Source of the DNA: Massilioclostridium coli | GTDB taxonomy: Bacteria > Bacillota > Clostridia > Oscillospirales > Ruminococcaceae | NCBI RefSeq assembly: GCF_900095865.1 | Contig: NZ_FMIZ01000007.1 | Location: 806,001 to 870,000 of the forward strand | Direction of reading: 5' to 3' | DNA length: 64,000 bases | Part shown: positions 8,603 to 18,052 of the stretch, piece after piece | Layout: each line of letters opens with the position of its first letter | Position numbering within the stretch: the stretch's first letter is position 1 | Notes under the pieces: generated by a model | The model's input: the letters and a program-made list of their open reading frames with translations, nothing else | What the model was told of the DNA's origin: nothing | The model's database searches: none | Position numbers and translations under genes: made by a program

Positions 8603-9748
8603 CTATAGTAAAAGCTGCAATAAACTTGTTTCCAATTGGGATGGGTTTACGAGAATCCGTTCCCATTCCGTTGGCAATTCCTTTACTGTTTCATTGTCTA
8701 CTTGCAGCACAGTACGGCGGATATTCGGGGCAATCTCTGAAAACTGTTCCATCAGTTTGAGATCAGGCTGCCCACAAAGATAAAGTAAATGGGAGATCCC
8801 ATTCCCTCCGTTGCCCATTTGTTCTAGTAAAGATTTTCCTTTTTGCTCCTTGACGGAAAACAAACAGGATAATGTCACAGTGAGGTTTTCTTCGTCCGAA
8901 ATTGGCACAAAAACAGGCCCTTTATTTTCTTCATACCAAGCAAAAGAATATTCCAATTCATTCTGTTGGCAAAAATTAAGCATAGAGGTCACGATATCCA
9001 TCATATCATCTAGCATTTTTAGCGGGGTTCCTGCTACTAAAAACAGAATACGAGAAGCAATTGGCAAACTGTATTCCTTTACCATCAATTCATCCATTTT
9101 GGAGGAAAGTTTCCAGTGTATCCGATGGACTCGGTCCCCTGGATGGTAAGGGCGGATTTCAAATACCTGAGCTGGATCATCTCCTGGCTTTTTCGTAGAA
9201 AAACGGTCGCTTTCCACATTCTCTTCCAGTTGGGGGCCTACTTCCAAGGAAAGAGGAACTATGGTTGGCATCACAAGGAAAAACCGGCGTTCTGGAAGTT
9301 GTTTTTTTCGGAAATAGAATAGCTGTAAAGGGTCGTAAATCCTTACTTCGCGGATATGGACAGAAATTCTTCCACAGTGAGTAGATGATATTGGTTGTTG
9401 TAAAACCTGTGTTTTTCTTCCAGCAGGCAGCAGCAAGGTTTCCTGGCTGGTTTCCTGAAATAGTTGGTTTTCTACTTGAAGGGTAATACGAACTGGAATT
9501 GGTAAAAACGCCCATCGGTTTTTCACTGAGAGCTGCAGTGTTGCCTGTTCCTCCCGCTTTACAATCGAATGAAACAACTGGAACTCCAGTTCTACCTGGT
9601 TTTTTTCTATCAAAAGCAATAGCAAGGAGATTACAGGAAGAATGAGGAAAAATATCAGTACAAAAAACGAAAGATATTCCTTTAAAAAGATAATAAACAA
9701 AATCATGGCCAATAAAATTAGGCCATAGGTGAAACGGTTTTTCCACAT
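8603..9748 (-). CDS. DUF58 domain membrane protein
   Basis: 381 residues. Two hydrophobic helices at the N-terminus (about 8-45) are followed by a cytoplasmic or surface domain with the DUF58 signature RPYHPGDRVHRIHWK near residues 198-212. The family has a von Willebrand A-like fold and is nearly always encoded beside a MoxR ATPase, as here (the moxR stop lies 11 bases upstream). The start ATG at 9748 follows GGGGTGG. It probably serves as the client or adaptor of MoxR in the same complex as the downstream transglutaminase. The exact role is not known for this family. Confidence 0.88.
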   Translation of the reverse strand: MWKNRFTYGLILLAMILFIIFLKEYLSFFVLIFFLILPVISLLLLLIEKNQVELEFQLFHSIVKREEQATLQLSVKNRWAFLPIPVRITLQVENQLFQETSQETLLLPAGRKTQVLQQPISSTHCGRISVHIREVRIYDPLQLFYFRKKQLPERRFFLVMPTIVPLSLEVGPQLEENVESDRFSTKKPGDDPAQVFEIRPYHPGDRVHRIHWKLSSKMDELMVKEYSLPIASRILFLVAGTPLKMLDDMMDIVTSMLNFCQQNELEYSFAWYEENKGPVFVPISDEENLTVTLSCLFSVKEQKGKSLLEQMGNGGNGISHLLYLCGQPDLKLMEQFSEIAPNIRRTVLQVDNETVKELPTEWERILVNPSQLETSLLQLLL

Positions 9749-9759
9749 AAAACCACCCC

Positions 9760-10692
9760 TTATACCAATTTTGGAGCTGGGGTAGATTTTAAAATTTCCT
9801 GGAGTAAGCTGTGTTTGGTTGTACCCTCTACTTTAGCTTGGGCATTTAACACTAGCCTATGTTCTAAAACATCATATAAAATCTGTTCTATATCTTTGGG
9901 AACTACGTAATCACGGTTATTGATCCATGCCGCTGCACGGGAAAGCCGAACCAAGGCAATGGAACCACGTGGGCTTACCCCCATACGGATGTGGGGGTGG
10001 TCTCGGGTTGCGACTACCAAACGCGCGATATACTCATAGATGGAATCATCTATATGAACTTCTTCTACCTGTTGCTGCATCTCCAATAAATCAGAAGCGG
10101 TTACGACACAATGAACTTTCCCCAAGCCAGATTTTCCTTTTAACCGCTTTAAAATCTCCACTTCGTCTTTCAACTTTGGATAACCTATGGAAAGGCGTAC
10201 CATAAAGCGGTCTAATTGGGATTCGGGCAACAATTGGGTGCCAGCGGAACCCATAGGGTTTTCGGTAGCGATGACAGTAAATGGCTGAGGAATTTCCCGG
10301 GTAATTCCATCTACAGTAACACTCCCTTCTTCCATTGCCTCCAGCAAAGCACTTTGCGTTTTGGAGCTAGTACGGTTAATTTCATCCGCTAAAAATAGAT
10401 TGCATAAAATTGCTCCAGGCTGATATTCCATTGTTCCAGTATCTTTTTGATAAACCGAAAACCCAACTACATCAGCAGGCATAATTTCTGGTGTAAACTG
10501 GATTCTCTTATAATCCAATTCCATCGCTTTGGAAAAAGCCAGTGCCATTGTTGTTTTTCCTACCCCCGGATTGTCCTCCAATAAAATATGGCCTTTTGCC
10601 AAAATCACCATGAGTAATTTTTGGATGATATCATCCTTGCCCAATACCGCTTTTTTTATTTCCTCTATGATAGCAAACGCTTTATCCCGCAT
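9760..10692 (-). CDS. MoxR-family AAA+ ATPase
   Basis: 310 residues. Walker A is NPGVGKTT (about 39-46) and Walker B LFLADEINRT (about 97-106). The sensor-like stretch ATENPMGSAGTQLLPESQLD, with the MoxR-typical ENP and ExxxDRF features, follows. MoxR ATPases act as chaperones that insert cofactors or assemble protein complexes. Ribosome site GGAGGAACAACC sits directly before the ATG at 10692. It is first in an operon with a DUF58 protein and a transglutaminase-like membrane protein, and presumably drives their assembly or activity. Confidence 0.92.
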   Translation of the reverse strand: MRDKAFAIIEEIKKAVLGKDDIIQKLLMVILAKGHILLEDNPGVGKTTMALAFSKAMELDYKRIQFTPEIMPADVVGFSVYQKDTGTMEYQPGAILCNLFLADEINRTSSKTQSALLEAMEEGSVTVDGITREIPQPFTVIATENPMGSAGTQLLPESQLDRFMVRLSIGYPKLKDEVEILKRLKGKSGLGKVHCVVTASDLLEMQQQVEEVHIDDSIYEYIARLVVATRDHPHIRMGVSPRGSIALVRLSRAAAWINNRDYVVPKDIEQILYDVLEHRLVLNAQAKVEGTTKHSLLQEILKSTPAPKLV

Positions 10693-11013
10693 GGTTGTTC
10701 CTCCTTTTCATTTGATAGAAACGAAAAAATAAGTAGAAAATTGTCGAAAATCAAAACAAAAAAATAATACTGCCTTATCCTTTCAACAATCACATCTCTT
10801 TTTTATAAACCCAGTCTTGTCCAACGGATATATCATGAATTCATTACCTTTATTATACAATATAATCCACTATTATTGTCAATAGAAAAAAGATATTTTC
10901 TATAAAAATTTTATAAAATGTAATCAACAAAACTGGAAAAATGACAAATTGAATTTCTTTTCATGGAAATGATATCATTTTGTAATCATTAAAAAGATAA
11001 AATACGTTCCATA
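10693..11013. other. AT-rich intergenic DNA
   Basis: 321 bases between moxR (leftward) and the downstream end of a leftward membrane protein gene. It holds the moxR ribosome site and AT-rich runs. I see no clear gene, hairpin terminator or consensus promoter. Confidence 0.4.
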
Positions 11014-11547
11014 TTAATATCCATATGCTAACAAAATATTACCGTGTTCATCTTCAATATGGCACCTAATTGGTGTTGGATTATCCTCATACTCATAAGG
11101 GTCTGTGCCTCCACTACCAAAATAGGCATATCCTAATTGCTCTTTCCCACAAACCAGCCAATTTTTGTATGGATAATAATAAGCGGATTTATCTAAAAAA
11201 GAATCCACCCTTGCTATCATTTTAGTTCCTTTGATTTCTACAACATGCTCTGGTTCATAGGCAAAAGCGCTTATCATCGCCCCAAAATATAGCACAGCCC
11301 CGCCAATAATCAGCATAAAAGGAAGTAGTATAGTAGCAATTGAGCGGTGGTTACAGTTTACTTTCCACCAGATTGCCCCTAAAGCTACAACAATATCAAT
11401 CCCCAAGCAAACTACAATGCAAACCATTAACCACATTCGGAGCTGTAAACCAAAACCCCCTAAAATAGCATTCGTTGCAATCCCCACGATTGGAAACACA
11501 AGCAAGGCAATTCCCACGCCCCAATATATTTTTTTAGAATCTTCCAT
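11014..11547 (-). CDS. Hypothetical membrane protein
   Basis: 177 residues, family not recognised. Three hydrophobic helices lie in roughly the first 95 residues (GVGIALLVFPIVGIA; the stretch ending IVVALGAIW; ILLPFMLIIGGAVLYF), followed by a soluble C-terminal region of about 80 residues ending in HGNILLAYGY. An ATG at 11562 is in frame, but the GGAGG that would serve as ribosome site (8 bases before the ATG at 11547) is itself part of that longer frame, so 11547 is the better start. The gene stands alone on the reverse strand. No function can be assigned. Confidence 0.7.
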   Translation of the reverse strand: MEDSKKIYWGVGIALLVFPIVGIATNAILGGFGLQLRMWLMVCIVVCLGIDIVVALGAIWWKVNCNHRSIATILLPFMLIIGGAVLYFGAMISAFAYEPEHVVEIKGTKMIARVDSFLDKSAYYYPYKNWLVCGKEQLGYAYFGSGGTDPYEYEDNPTPIRCHIEDEHGNILLAYGY

Positions 11548-11909
11548 CTTTTCTTCCTCCATTTTTCAGTGCTTTAAACATTGACTTTTTCGATAGCATA
11601 ACAAATCAATACGAACCCTTTTTAAATTGGATTCAAATAAGTTGTGAATCCAAATCGAATAGAATGTAAATAAAATAATGGGCAACTTTTTTTCTAATAT
11701 TATCCATTCTTAAATGACAGAAAAAAAGTTTATTTGAATGAAACAAGTAGTGCGGTATGTTATCAGAATGAAGTATAGATAGTTTGGTAAATTCTATTTT
11801 GCTTATCATGATAGAAAGTACCGCAATAAAAACAAACATTTTTTGTTAAGGACAGTTGGTAGAATTTCTGATACAATACGTTATAATAATGGCAGGAGGT
11901 TTGAAAAAT
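11548..11909. other. Intergenic region between divergent genes
   Basis: About 360 bases with promoters for both sides but no gene. A possible extended -10, TGATACAAT (11869-11877), and a TATAAT (11882-11887) precede the XRE-AbrB gene. No good -35 is visible for either, so the promoter is uncertain. Confidence 0.35.
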
Positions 11910-12380
11910 ATGAAAAAACAATCAAATTGTATTTCTCAAAATTTAACCGCTTTGCGGCAATACCATAAATATTCCCAGGAAGAAGTGGCGGAAAAAATAG
12001 GAGTATCCCGACAGACAGTAGCAAAATGGGAAGCGGGGGAAACTATGCCAGATCTTCTCAATTGTGATGCACTAGCATCGCTTTATGATGTATCGCTAGA
12101 TGATTTCATTCATTTTAATCCACAAGAGGAACAGATGCCGATTCCACCCAAGGGAAAACATCTTTTTGGTACGGTTAAGGTTGGTGAACGGGGGCAAATT
12201 GTTTTGCCAAAAAAGGCGAGAGAGGTTTTCCATATCAATCCAGGAGACCTTTTGGTGGTATTAGGGGATGAAAATCCAGCAAGTGCTGGTATCGCCTTAA
12301 TTTCAGGAGACACCATCCTACAGAATATCGCTTTTTTAAAAGATATCCTCGACACTGATGAAAAGGAGGAAATTCCATGA
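11910..12380 (+). CDS. XRE-AbrB fusion transcriptional regulator
   Basis: 156 residues with two different DNA-binding folds. An XRE/Cro helix-turn-helix lies at about residues 8-62 (QEEVAEKIGVSRQTVAKWE), and an AbrB/MazE/SpoVT swapped-hairpin domain at about 90-138 (VKVGERGQIVLPKKAREVF, then the N-P-G-D pattern). I chose the ATG at 11910 because AGGAGGT lies 9 bases upstream; a longer frame from 11856 lacks a ribosome site. The stop overlaps the start of the ABC ATPase gene (ATGA), so the regulator, ATPase and permease are one operon, and the protein most likely controls it. The combination occurs in other Clostridia. The signal it senses is unknown. Confidence 0.88.
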   Translation: MKKQSNCISQNLTALRQYHKYSQEEVAEKIGVSRQTVAKWEAGETMPDLLNCDALASLYDVSLDDFIHFNPQEEQMPIPPKGKHLFGTVKVGERGQIVLPKKAREVFHINPGDLLVVLGDENPASAGIALISGDTILQNIAFLKDILDTDEKEEIP

Positions 12381-13135
12381 ACGAATTGCTTCGGGTGGAA
12401 CATCTTTGCAAACATTATCCAGGTTTTACTCTAGAAGATGTTTCCTTTACCGTAAAACCTGGACATATTATGGGGTTGATTGGAAAAAATGGAGCTGGAA
12501 AAAGTACAATTTTAAAATCTATTTTAAACATAGTACAACCGGAATCTGGAACCGTAACTATGATGGGACAGAACTTTTTTCAAAAGGAACAGCAATGGAA
12601 ACAAAAAATTGGTGTTGTATTTGGAGGAATTGACTTTTATCCATTAAAAAAACTTTCCTCTATTACCTATGTGACTAGAAAGTTTTATTCAGAATGGGAT
12701 CAACAAAAATATGAAAATTACCGGAATCAATTTGCTTTAGATGAACGCAAACCGTTTAAGGCACTATCCAATGGTATGAAAGTAAAATATTTGTTAGCTT
12801 TGGCGCTTTCTCACAACGCTCAGCTTTATCTTTTCGATGAACCCACCTCAGGATTGGACCCCATTTCACGGGATGAGATTCTACACATTTTTACTCGTAT
12901 CGTCAAGGATGGAAAACGGTCTATTCTTTTTTCCACCCATATCACTTCAGACTTGGATCGTTGTGCTGACGATATTACCTATATCCAAAATGGGCATGTA
13001 TTAAAAAGCACAGATAAACAGACGTTTCTCCAGTCATTTCATCATTTAAAAGAACCTGGAGATAGGAATCCTTTGACTTTGGAGGAAATTATGTTGAGGA
13101 CAGAAAGGAGAAACTTGGATGAAACTTCTTTATAA
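12377..13135 (+). CDS. ABC transporter ATP-binding protein (ABC-2 type)
   Basis: 252 residues. Walker A GKNGAGKST is near 35-43, an unusual signature LSNGMKVK near 132 (replacing LSGGQ, as in YtrB-type ATPases), Walker B LYLFDEPTSGLD near 150-161, and the H-loop His in FSTHIT near 190. It powers the permease encoded next. The start codon overlaps the regulator stop by four bases and the 3' end overlaps the permease by 17 bases, indicating translational coupling. Such GntR/XRE-YtrB-like operons commonly respond to cell-wall antibiotics or peptides. The substrate here is not evident. Confidence 0.92.
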   Translation: MNELLRVEHLCKHYPGFTLEDVSFTVKPGHIMGLIGKNGAGKSTILKSILNIVQPESGTVTMMGQNFFQKEQQWKQKIGVVFGGIDFYPLKKLSSITYVTRKFYSEWDQQKYENYRNQFALDERKPFKALSNGMKVKYLLALALSHNAQLYLFDEPTSGLDPISRDEILHIFTRIVKDGKRSILFSTHITSDLDRCADDITYIQNGHVLKSTDKQTFLQSFHHLKEPGDRNPLTLEEIMLRTERRNLDETSL

Positions 13136-13757
13136 AGAACTGGTTTTAGCAGCCCATCCAACCTCTCTCATATTCGCTTTGCTGGGATGCCTTGTGATTG
13201 TGCCATCTTATCCTTATACCGTTATTTTTATGTTTGGCTGCTTAGCACCTTATATTACTTTTTTATATGCGCGGGAAACCAATGATATTTGGTATACCGT
13301 TATCCTCCCTGTAACCAAACGGGAGGTTGTGATGGGAAAATGTATGTTGATTCTCTCAATCCAGCTTTTTCAACTATTGATTTCCATTCCATTTGTTTTC
13401 CTCAGGAATGCTGTTGGTATGCCAAACAATGTGGTGGGTATGGATGCTACAGTAGCTTGGTATGGTTTTGGCTTTATTATCTATGCCATATTTGATTTTA
13501 TCTTTTTTACTTCGTATTATAAAAGTGGATACAAAGCGGGAAAATCTTTTGTAATCGCTGCGTTACCTATGGTTCTGCTTATGATAGCGGTAGAAACTTC
13601 TGCTCATATTCCTATTTTCTCTTGGTTGGACAGTTATGCCTTGCAGGATTTGCTATTACAAACCCCTATTTTAATGATTGGTATCCTGTGTTATGTGGTA
13701 TCTCTGTTTTTTGCATACCGAATCTCAGCCAAACGATTTGAAAAAGTGGATTTATAA
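13119..13757 (+). CDS. ABC-2 type transporter permease
   Basis: 212 residues with six predicted membrane helices and little else, matching the short ABC-2 permeases (PF13346 type) that start MKLLYKEL and carry the motif LPVTKREVVMGK near residues 64-75. It partners with the overlapping upstream ATPase gene (17 bases shared) to export an unknown substrate or confer self-resistance. The ribosome site (AGGAGAAACTTGG) lies inside the ATPase reading frame. Confidence 0.87.
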   Translation: MKLLYKELVLAAHPTSLIFALLGCLVIVPSYPYTVIFMFGCLAPYITFLYARETNDIWYTVILPVTKREVVMGKCMLILSIQLFQLLISIPFVFLRNAVGMPNNVVGMDATVAWYGFGFIIYAIFDFIFFTSYYKSGYKAGKSFVIAALPMVLLMIAVETSAHIPIFSWLDSYALQDLLLQTPILMIGILCYVVSLFFAYRISAKRFEKVDL

Positions 13758-13785
13758 AATGATATAAGCTGAAATATAAATGTTA

Positions 13786-13826
13786 TGATGGATTCTCCAA
13801 TAAAATTTATTTTATAGAATCCATCA
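13786..13826. terminator. Perfect 11-bp hairpin after ABC-2 operon
   Basis: TGATGGATTCT (13786-13796) pairs with AGAATCCATCA (13816-13826) across a 19-base AT-rich loop. It sits 28 bases past the permease stop. There is no strong T-tract, so termination is likely but not certain. Confidence 0.5.
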
Positions 13827-13885
13827 AACAAATGGCTTTTGTGATGAAAAGCATAGAATTTGGTTACCAATAAGTTTATTCAAAA

Positions 13886-13935
13886 AATCGCCTCTTATAA
13901 CAGCTTTGAGTACTGAGATAAAAGGCGATTATTTT
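13886..13935 (+). terminator. Hairpin with following T-rich stretch
   Basis: AATCGCCT (13886-13893) pairs with AGGCGATT (13923-13930), extended inward by TTAT/ATAA, and is followed by ATTTTCT. It is a second possible terminator for the rightward ABC-2 operon. Confidence 0.5.
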
Positions 13936-14054
13936 CTAAAATATAATCAATAGGGTAACAAAATAGAAACTTAAAAATAGGTGTGTTCTCTTTATCAATA
14001 TTAGTTTATAAAACTCTCTTGATTTCATTTTGAAGTTATAAATCTAGCCGCTAA

Positions 14055-14098
14055 AAAAGATTCCTAACTTTATCAATTGACAAAGTTAGGAATCTTTT
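14055..14098. terminator. Strong bidirectional terminator
   Basis: AAAAGATTCCTAACTTT (14055-14071) and AAAGTTAGGAATCTTTT (14082-14098) form a 17-bp stem with a 10-base loop and A/T tails on both sides. It ends the leftward GH78 gene and insulates it from the rightward ABC-2 operon. Confidence 0.85.
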
Positions 14099-14139
14099 AT
14101 TATAAAAGGAATGAGAAGTAAGTAAACATTCTGATTGGA

Positions 14140-17100
14140 CTATTTTTTCTTACGAGTGAACAATAACACTCCGCTTGCTATTGCCAATGCTGCCATTCCA
14201 GCAATTGGTGCAAAGTCGCCTGTCTTCGCCGCATTTGCTTTTGGTGTAGTAGATTCCTGTCCAGTTTGTGTTCCAGCTGTATCATTGCCTTCGGTTGGAG
14301 TTTCTGCTGGTGTTCCATCTACTGCTACCAGGTTATCCATTGCTGTTTGTACACTTGTTACTGCTGCATCTACTTCTTCCTGGCTTGCGTTTTCCTTGTT
14401 GTATACATCGCTTGCTTCTGCTACTGCTGCTTGTAATGCTGCATAGCTTTCTGCTGTATATGCGTTTGCATCTACTTTGCTTGCTTCCGCAAGGACTTCT
14501 TCCAGGATAGATTTATCTGCTTTGTATCTCAGGTTCAGCATTGCATTTAACAGATTGTTTTCTGCTGTTTCTATTTCTTCCGCCATTGCATTATCTTTAT
14601 TTGCTAACAAATCTTGTGCTGCTTTCAATGCTTCCTGGAACTCTGCCTGGCCCGCTTCTACATAGTCATCCATGTCGTAGGTTTCTGCCAATGCTACCAG
14701 GGATTCTAAGGAAGAAATATCCCCTTTCACAAAGCCTAGTTTATGGATTTCATTCAACAAGGTCTGCCATGCTGCGTCTACTTCTTCTTGAGATGCAGCT
14801 ACATTATTGGAAACTGTTTTTGCGTTTTCGAAAGCCTGTGTGAAAGATTTCTGAACATCTGCAATCACATTATCAAATTCTGGAGAACTTTGTTGTGTTT
14901 CTGCATACGCAATTACTTTATCTAAAATGGATTTATTGGTTTTCACTACATAGCCATCTGCAATGGATACCATAAGTTTTCCATCTTTTACTGCAAAATG
15001 ATAACCGCCTGCCTGCAATTCAAATTTTGCTGCCAGTTTACCATTGTGTTCTTCCATGCCTATAAAATGAACGCCATTTACTGCCGTAAACTCTGTTACA
15101 GCCTGTTCACTGACTGGAAGATATAAAGTTGCAGTTGTATTAGCAGGAACTACTGTTTCATAAGAAGTCAATTCTCCTTGGTCTGCTTTCCAGTTGGAAA
15201 CAATTTTACCATAATAGGAATCATAAGACCCATTCAAATAGCTTAAACTATCATCCACTTCTGGCTGTAAGATGAAGTGTTTAAATCCTGGATTTTCCTC
15301 ATCTTTTTGGATTCCAGCTGCATATTCATACAGCCATTCAGAAGCTGCACCATAGGAATAGTGGTTCTGGGAGATATTGCTAGTGTCGTATCCATTCTCC
15401 TCTGTCCAAATATCCCAGCTTTCCCAAATCGTAGTTGCACCATGTGCAACAGAATATAAGAAGGTATACATATCATCATTGGTCATCAAGTTATAAGCTG
15501 TATCGCTATTGCTTGTTTCACTTAGAGCAGGGAGTAGGACATTTACTCCTAAGAAGCCAGTAGAAAGTGTGTTTTCTCCTCTAATAGTGGAAACGGACTG
15601 ATTCTCATTTTCCACACTAGCGGCCAAGTTGGAAAGAATTGCTTGTTTTTGTTCTTCTGTGTTATACAGTTTTAATTTGATTGCCCAAGCAAGTGCGGTT
15701 TGAGCATTATCAATAAACCCTTCTCCGCCACCATCCGCAGAGGCACAAAGCACGTCTCCTTCTGGAGTAACATATTTTTCGATGGTTTCCTGACGTTTGT
15801 TTTCTGCGTTTTGTGCATATTTGTCTGCTTGATCTTGGTAGCCCAGTGCTTTTGCCATTTTCGACATTAGCTCATTCACTAAAATGTTGTAAGCGTTTGC
15901 AGTAAATGGGGTTCCAGAACTTTCTCCTATACCCATCCAATCGCCTAGGGAGTAAGAATGGCCATTGGCAGCGATTTTGTCAGTGTATTCGGTCATTTGA
16001 TCCCAGTAGGTTTTAGCAAAAGAAATATCACCTGTTTGTTGATAGTATACCCAAGGAATAATGATGCCAGCATCTGCCCAACCAGCGCCGATTAACTTAT
16101 TGAAAAAGCTATTGGTGTGCATTGGCATAATATTGGCATAAACACCATAAGTGTTATAAAAATCATTCATTATATCAATATAATTTCCTAGGAAATTAGC
16201 AGAATCAAAATGGTACATAGCGGATTCCGCAAATAGTTGGGCATCTCCAGACCAACCATAGTATTCACGGGTTGGACAGTCAGTTGGGACGGAGTTAAAG
16301 TTGCTGACCTGGCTCCATTTGGAATTGGAAATGAACTGGTTCAGCAATTCATCAGAAGTTTCAATGAAACCGGTTTCTTTATCGATAGAAGAAACTGCCA
16401 TAGAGGAAAGGTTATATAACGTAATATCCTGATCCGCCTTGATTTCGAGGTACTGGTATCCAGTAAAGTGGAATTGTGCCCGATAAGATTCTACGCCTTC
16501 ACCAGAAGCGATATAACGGAATCCTCTACCAGCACATGCACCAGGAATTAATGTACCTTTGGTAAAGCTGCCGTCTTTGCCGTCACTTAAACATTCCCCA
16601 GGCTGCATGGAAATTTTGGTTCCAGCAGGAGCAGAAACCTGAAGTGCAACAGTTGCAGAAGCGTTCTGCCCAAAATCAGCGATTAGGGTATCTCCAGCCT
16701 TCAAATGGATTTCATCACCAGATTGATAGGAGTTTGCCTTGGTGAAATCAATCTCCCCTTGGGCATAATTGCTGCCAGCATCCGCTGTGATAATATCAGA
16801 AGTGTTATAGGAATAAGCGGATTCCATTGGAAGCTCCTGATAATCGTAAATGATACCATCATCACTTGCGGTAACATTCCCTTTATATTGTAATGTTTCT
16901 ACAGAGGACCAGTTAGAAACATCGTAACCGGATTGGTTCCAGCCTTCCAAATCTGCCGCAACGGAAGCGTTGAAGGTTTCCCCTTCATAAATACCATCCT
17001 CTTCATATGGCGTGATACTGCTAGCTTTCCAGTTTTCATTATCGGTAACAATTTCTTGGGTCGTGTTATCCGCATAGGTAATTACCATTTTGGCATATAA

Positions 17101-17916
17101 GCAACGTTCCATCAGTTCCTCATCACCAATGGCAGCAGCATATCCGTTGGCTTTTGCGTCAACTAACGCGCTGTCGTACCAACCAGTTCCCACAATAGCA
17201 CCCAGGGTAACGGTTTGGTCATCGTTTGCGAAGTAATCTGTAACATCGTAAGTCTGGTAATGAGTATAGCTGCTGTAGTCCGTCCATCCGGGAGCTAAAA
17301 TAGAATTAAGTTCACCTTGTACTTCCTTGCCATTAATATAGGCTTCATAATCGCCTAATCCTGTGATATATAACCGAGCGGAAGCAACTTCTTTTCCACT
17401 TAGTTTTTGTTCTGTACGGAACAGCAAGGAATCCATTCCGTCCTCATAGTTTTGGATGGTAATCCAGGAAGCGCCGTCCCAATTACAACCAGTTTCAAAA
17501 TATGCTGGTTCAGTCTGGCTGGTTTTGCCGTCCTGATCCCACACAGTAGCGGTCCAATAATATCTAGTCTGTGGCTCCAACTGTTTTGCGTTGCCATCAA
17601 AATTATACTGGATTGCGGTGGATTTGGTATCCTGCTGTTTTCCAGTATCCCAAACAATTTCGCCGTTCTCATTGCCCTTATGTACTACAATCTGATAAGC
17701 CTGCTGGGAAGCACCTATCTGTTTTGATTGCATTTTCCAGCTAAAAGTTGGGTTTTGTTCCATTCCAATTGGATTGGTCTGATGTTCCACCTGCGCTTCT
17801 ACCAACTGGGTTACTGGCTGTTCTGTTGCGGCGACTGAGGTAAAGCTGCCTGCTGTAACAGAAAGACCCAAAGCTACAGCTAATAGCCCAGAGATATATC
17901 GGTTTTTCTTATTCAT
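14140..17916 (-). CDS. Secreted GH78 alpha-L-rhamnosidase with FIVAR repeats and cell-wall anchor
   Basis: 1258 residues, exported and surface-bound. Residues 1-33 are a signal peptide. The rhamnosidase domains (N-terminal beta domains, then the (alpha/alpha)6 barrel) span about 45-900. Catalytic-region motifs are DCPTREYYGWSGD near 548, with the general-acid Glu, and TIWESWD near 832, with the proposed second Glu. Three FIVAR-type helical modules follow (about 990-1200), then a low-complexity linker and the sorting signal NAAKTGD, a hydrophobic helix and RKKK. The enzyme should release terminal L-rhamnose from pectin side chains or plant glycosides. I chose the ATG at 17916 because AAGGAGAGG precedes it; the frame stays open to 18000. 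It is divergent from an AraC regulator, its likely activator. Confidence 0.92.
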   Translation of the reverse strand: MNKKNRYISGLLAVALGLSVTAGSFTSVAATEQPVTQLVEAQVEHQTNPIGMEQNPTFSWKMQSKQIGASQQAYQIVVHKGNENGEIVWDTGKQQDTKSTAIQYNFDGNAKQLEPQTRYYWTATVWDQDGKTSQTEPAYFETGCNWDGASWITIQNYEDGMDSLLFRTEQKLSGKEVASARLYITGLGDYEAYINGKEVQGELNSILAPGWTDYSSYTHYQTYDVTDYFANDDQTVTLGAIVGTGWYDSALVDAKANGYAAAIGDEELMERCLYAKMVITYADNTTQEIVTDNENWKASSITPYEEDGIYEGETFNASVAADLEGWNQSGYDVSNWSSVETLQYKGNVTASDDGIIYDYQELPMESAYSYNTSDIITADAGSNYAQGEIDFTKANSYQSGDEIHLKAGDTLIADFGQNASATVALQVSAPAGTKISMQPGECLSDGKDGSFTKGTLIPGACAGRGFRYIASGEGVESYRAQFHFTGYQYLEIKADQDITLYNLSSMAVSSIDKETGFIETSDELLNQFISNSKWSQVSNFNSVPTDCPTREYYGWSGDAQLFAESAMYHFDSANFLGNYIDIMNDFYNTYGVYANIMPMHTNSFFNKLIGAGWADAGIIIPWVYYQQTGDISFAKTYWDQMTEYTDKIAANGHSYSLGDWMGIGESSGTPFTANAYNILVNELMSKMAKALGYQDQADKYAQNAENKRQETIEKYVTPEGDVLCASADGGGEGFIDNAQTALAWAIKLKLYNTEEQKQAILSNLAASVENENQSVSTIRGENTLSTGFLGVNVLLPALSETSNSDTAYNLMTNDDMYTFLYSVAHGATTIWESWDIWTEENGYDTSNISQNHYSYGAASEWLYEYAAGIQKDEENPGFKHFILQPEVDDSLSYLNGSYDSYYGKIVSNWKADQGELTSYETVVPANTTATLYLPVSEQAVTEFTAVNGVHFIGMEEHNGKLAAKFELQAGGYHFAVKDGKLMVSIADGYVVKTNKSILDKVIAYAETQQSSPEFDNVIADVQKSFTQAFENAKTVSNNVAASQEEVDAAWQTLLNEIHKLGFVKGDISSLESLVALAETYDMDDYVEAGQAEFQEALKAAQDLLANKDNAMAEEIETAENNLLNAMLNLRYKADKSILEEVLAEASKVDANAYTAESYAALQAAVAEASDVYNKENASQEEVDAAVTSVQTAMDNLVAVDGTPAETPTEGNDTAGTQTGQESTTPKANAAKTGDFAPIAGMAALAIASGVLLFTRKKK

Positions 17917-17970
17917 GACATCCTCTCCTTTGTGATATACAATAATTTTGATTGACGATTGAATGACATA

Positions 17971-18000
17971 ATTATATAATAGTAACAGGTTCAGAAACAA
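17971..18000 (-). promoter_or_regulatory. Predicted promoter of the GH78 gene
   Basis: Reading leftward, TTGTTT (18000-17995) and TATAAT (17976-17971) are 18 bases apart, about 55 bases before the start codon. It lies inside the 136-base gap shared with the divergent AraC gene, so the regulator may bind here. Confidence 0.45.
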
Positions 18001-18052
18001 TCACATCAACACGCCAAAATTCTCTCTTTTGGTAACCTTAGGAGTAGATACA

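Noticed and set aside
14135-14843. Forward-strand frames over the GH78 C-terminal repeats
   Set aside because: Low-complexity shadows of Ala/Glu-rich modules on the other strand.
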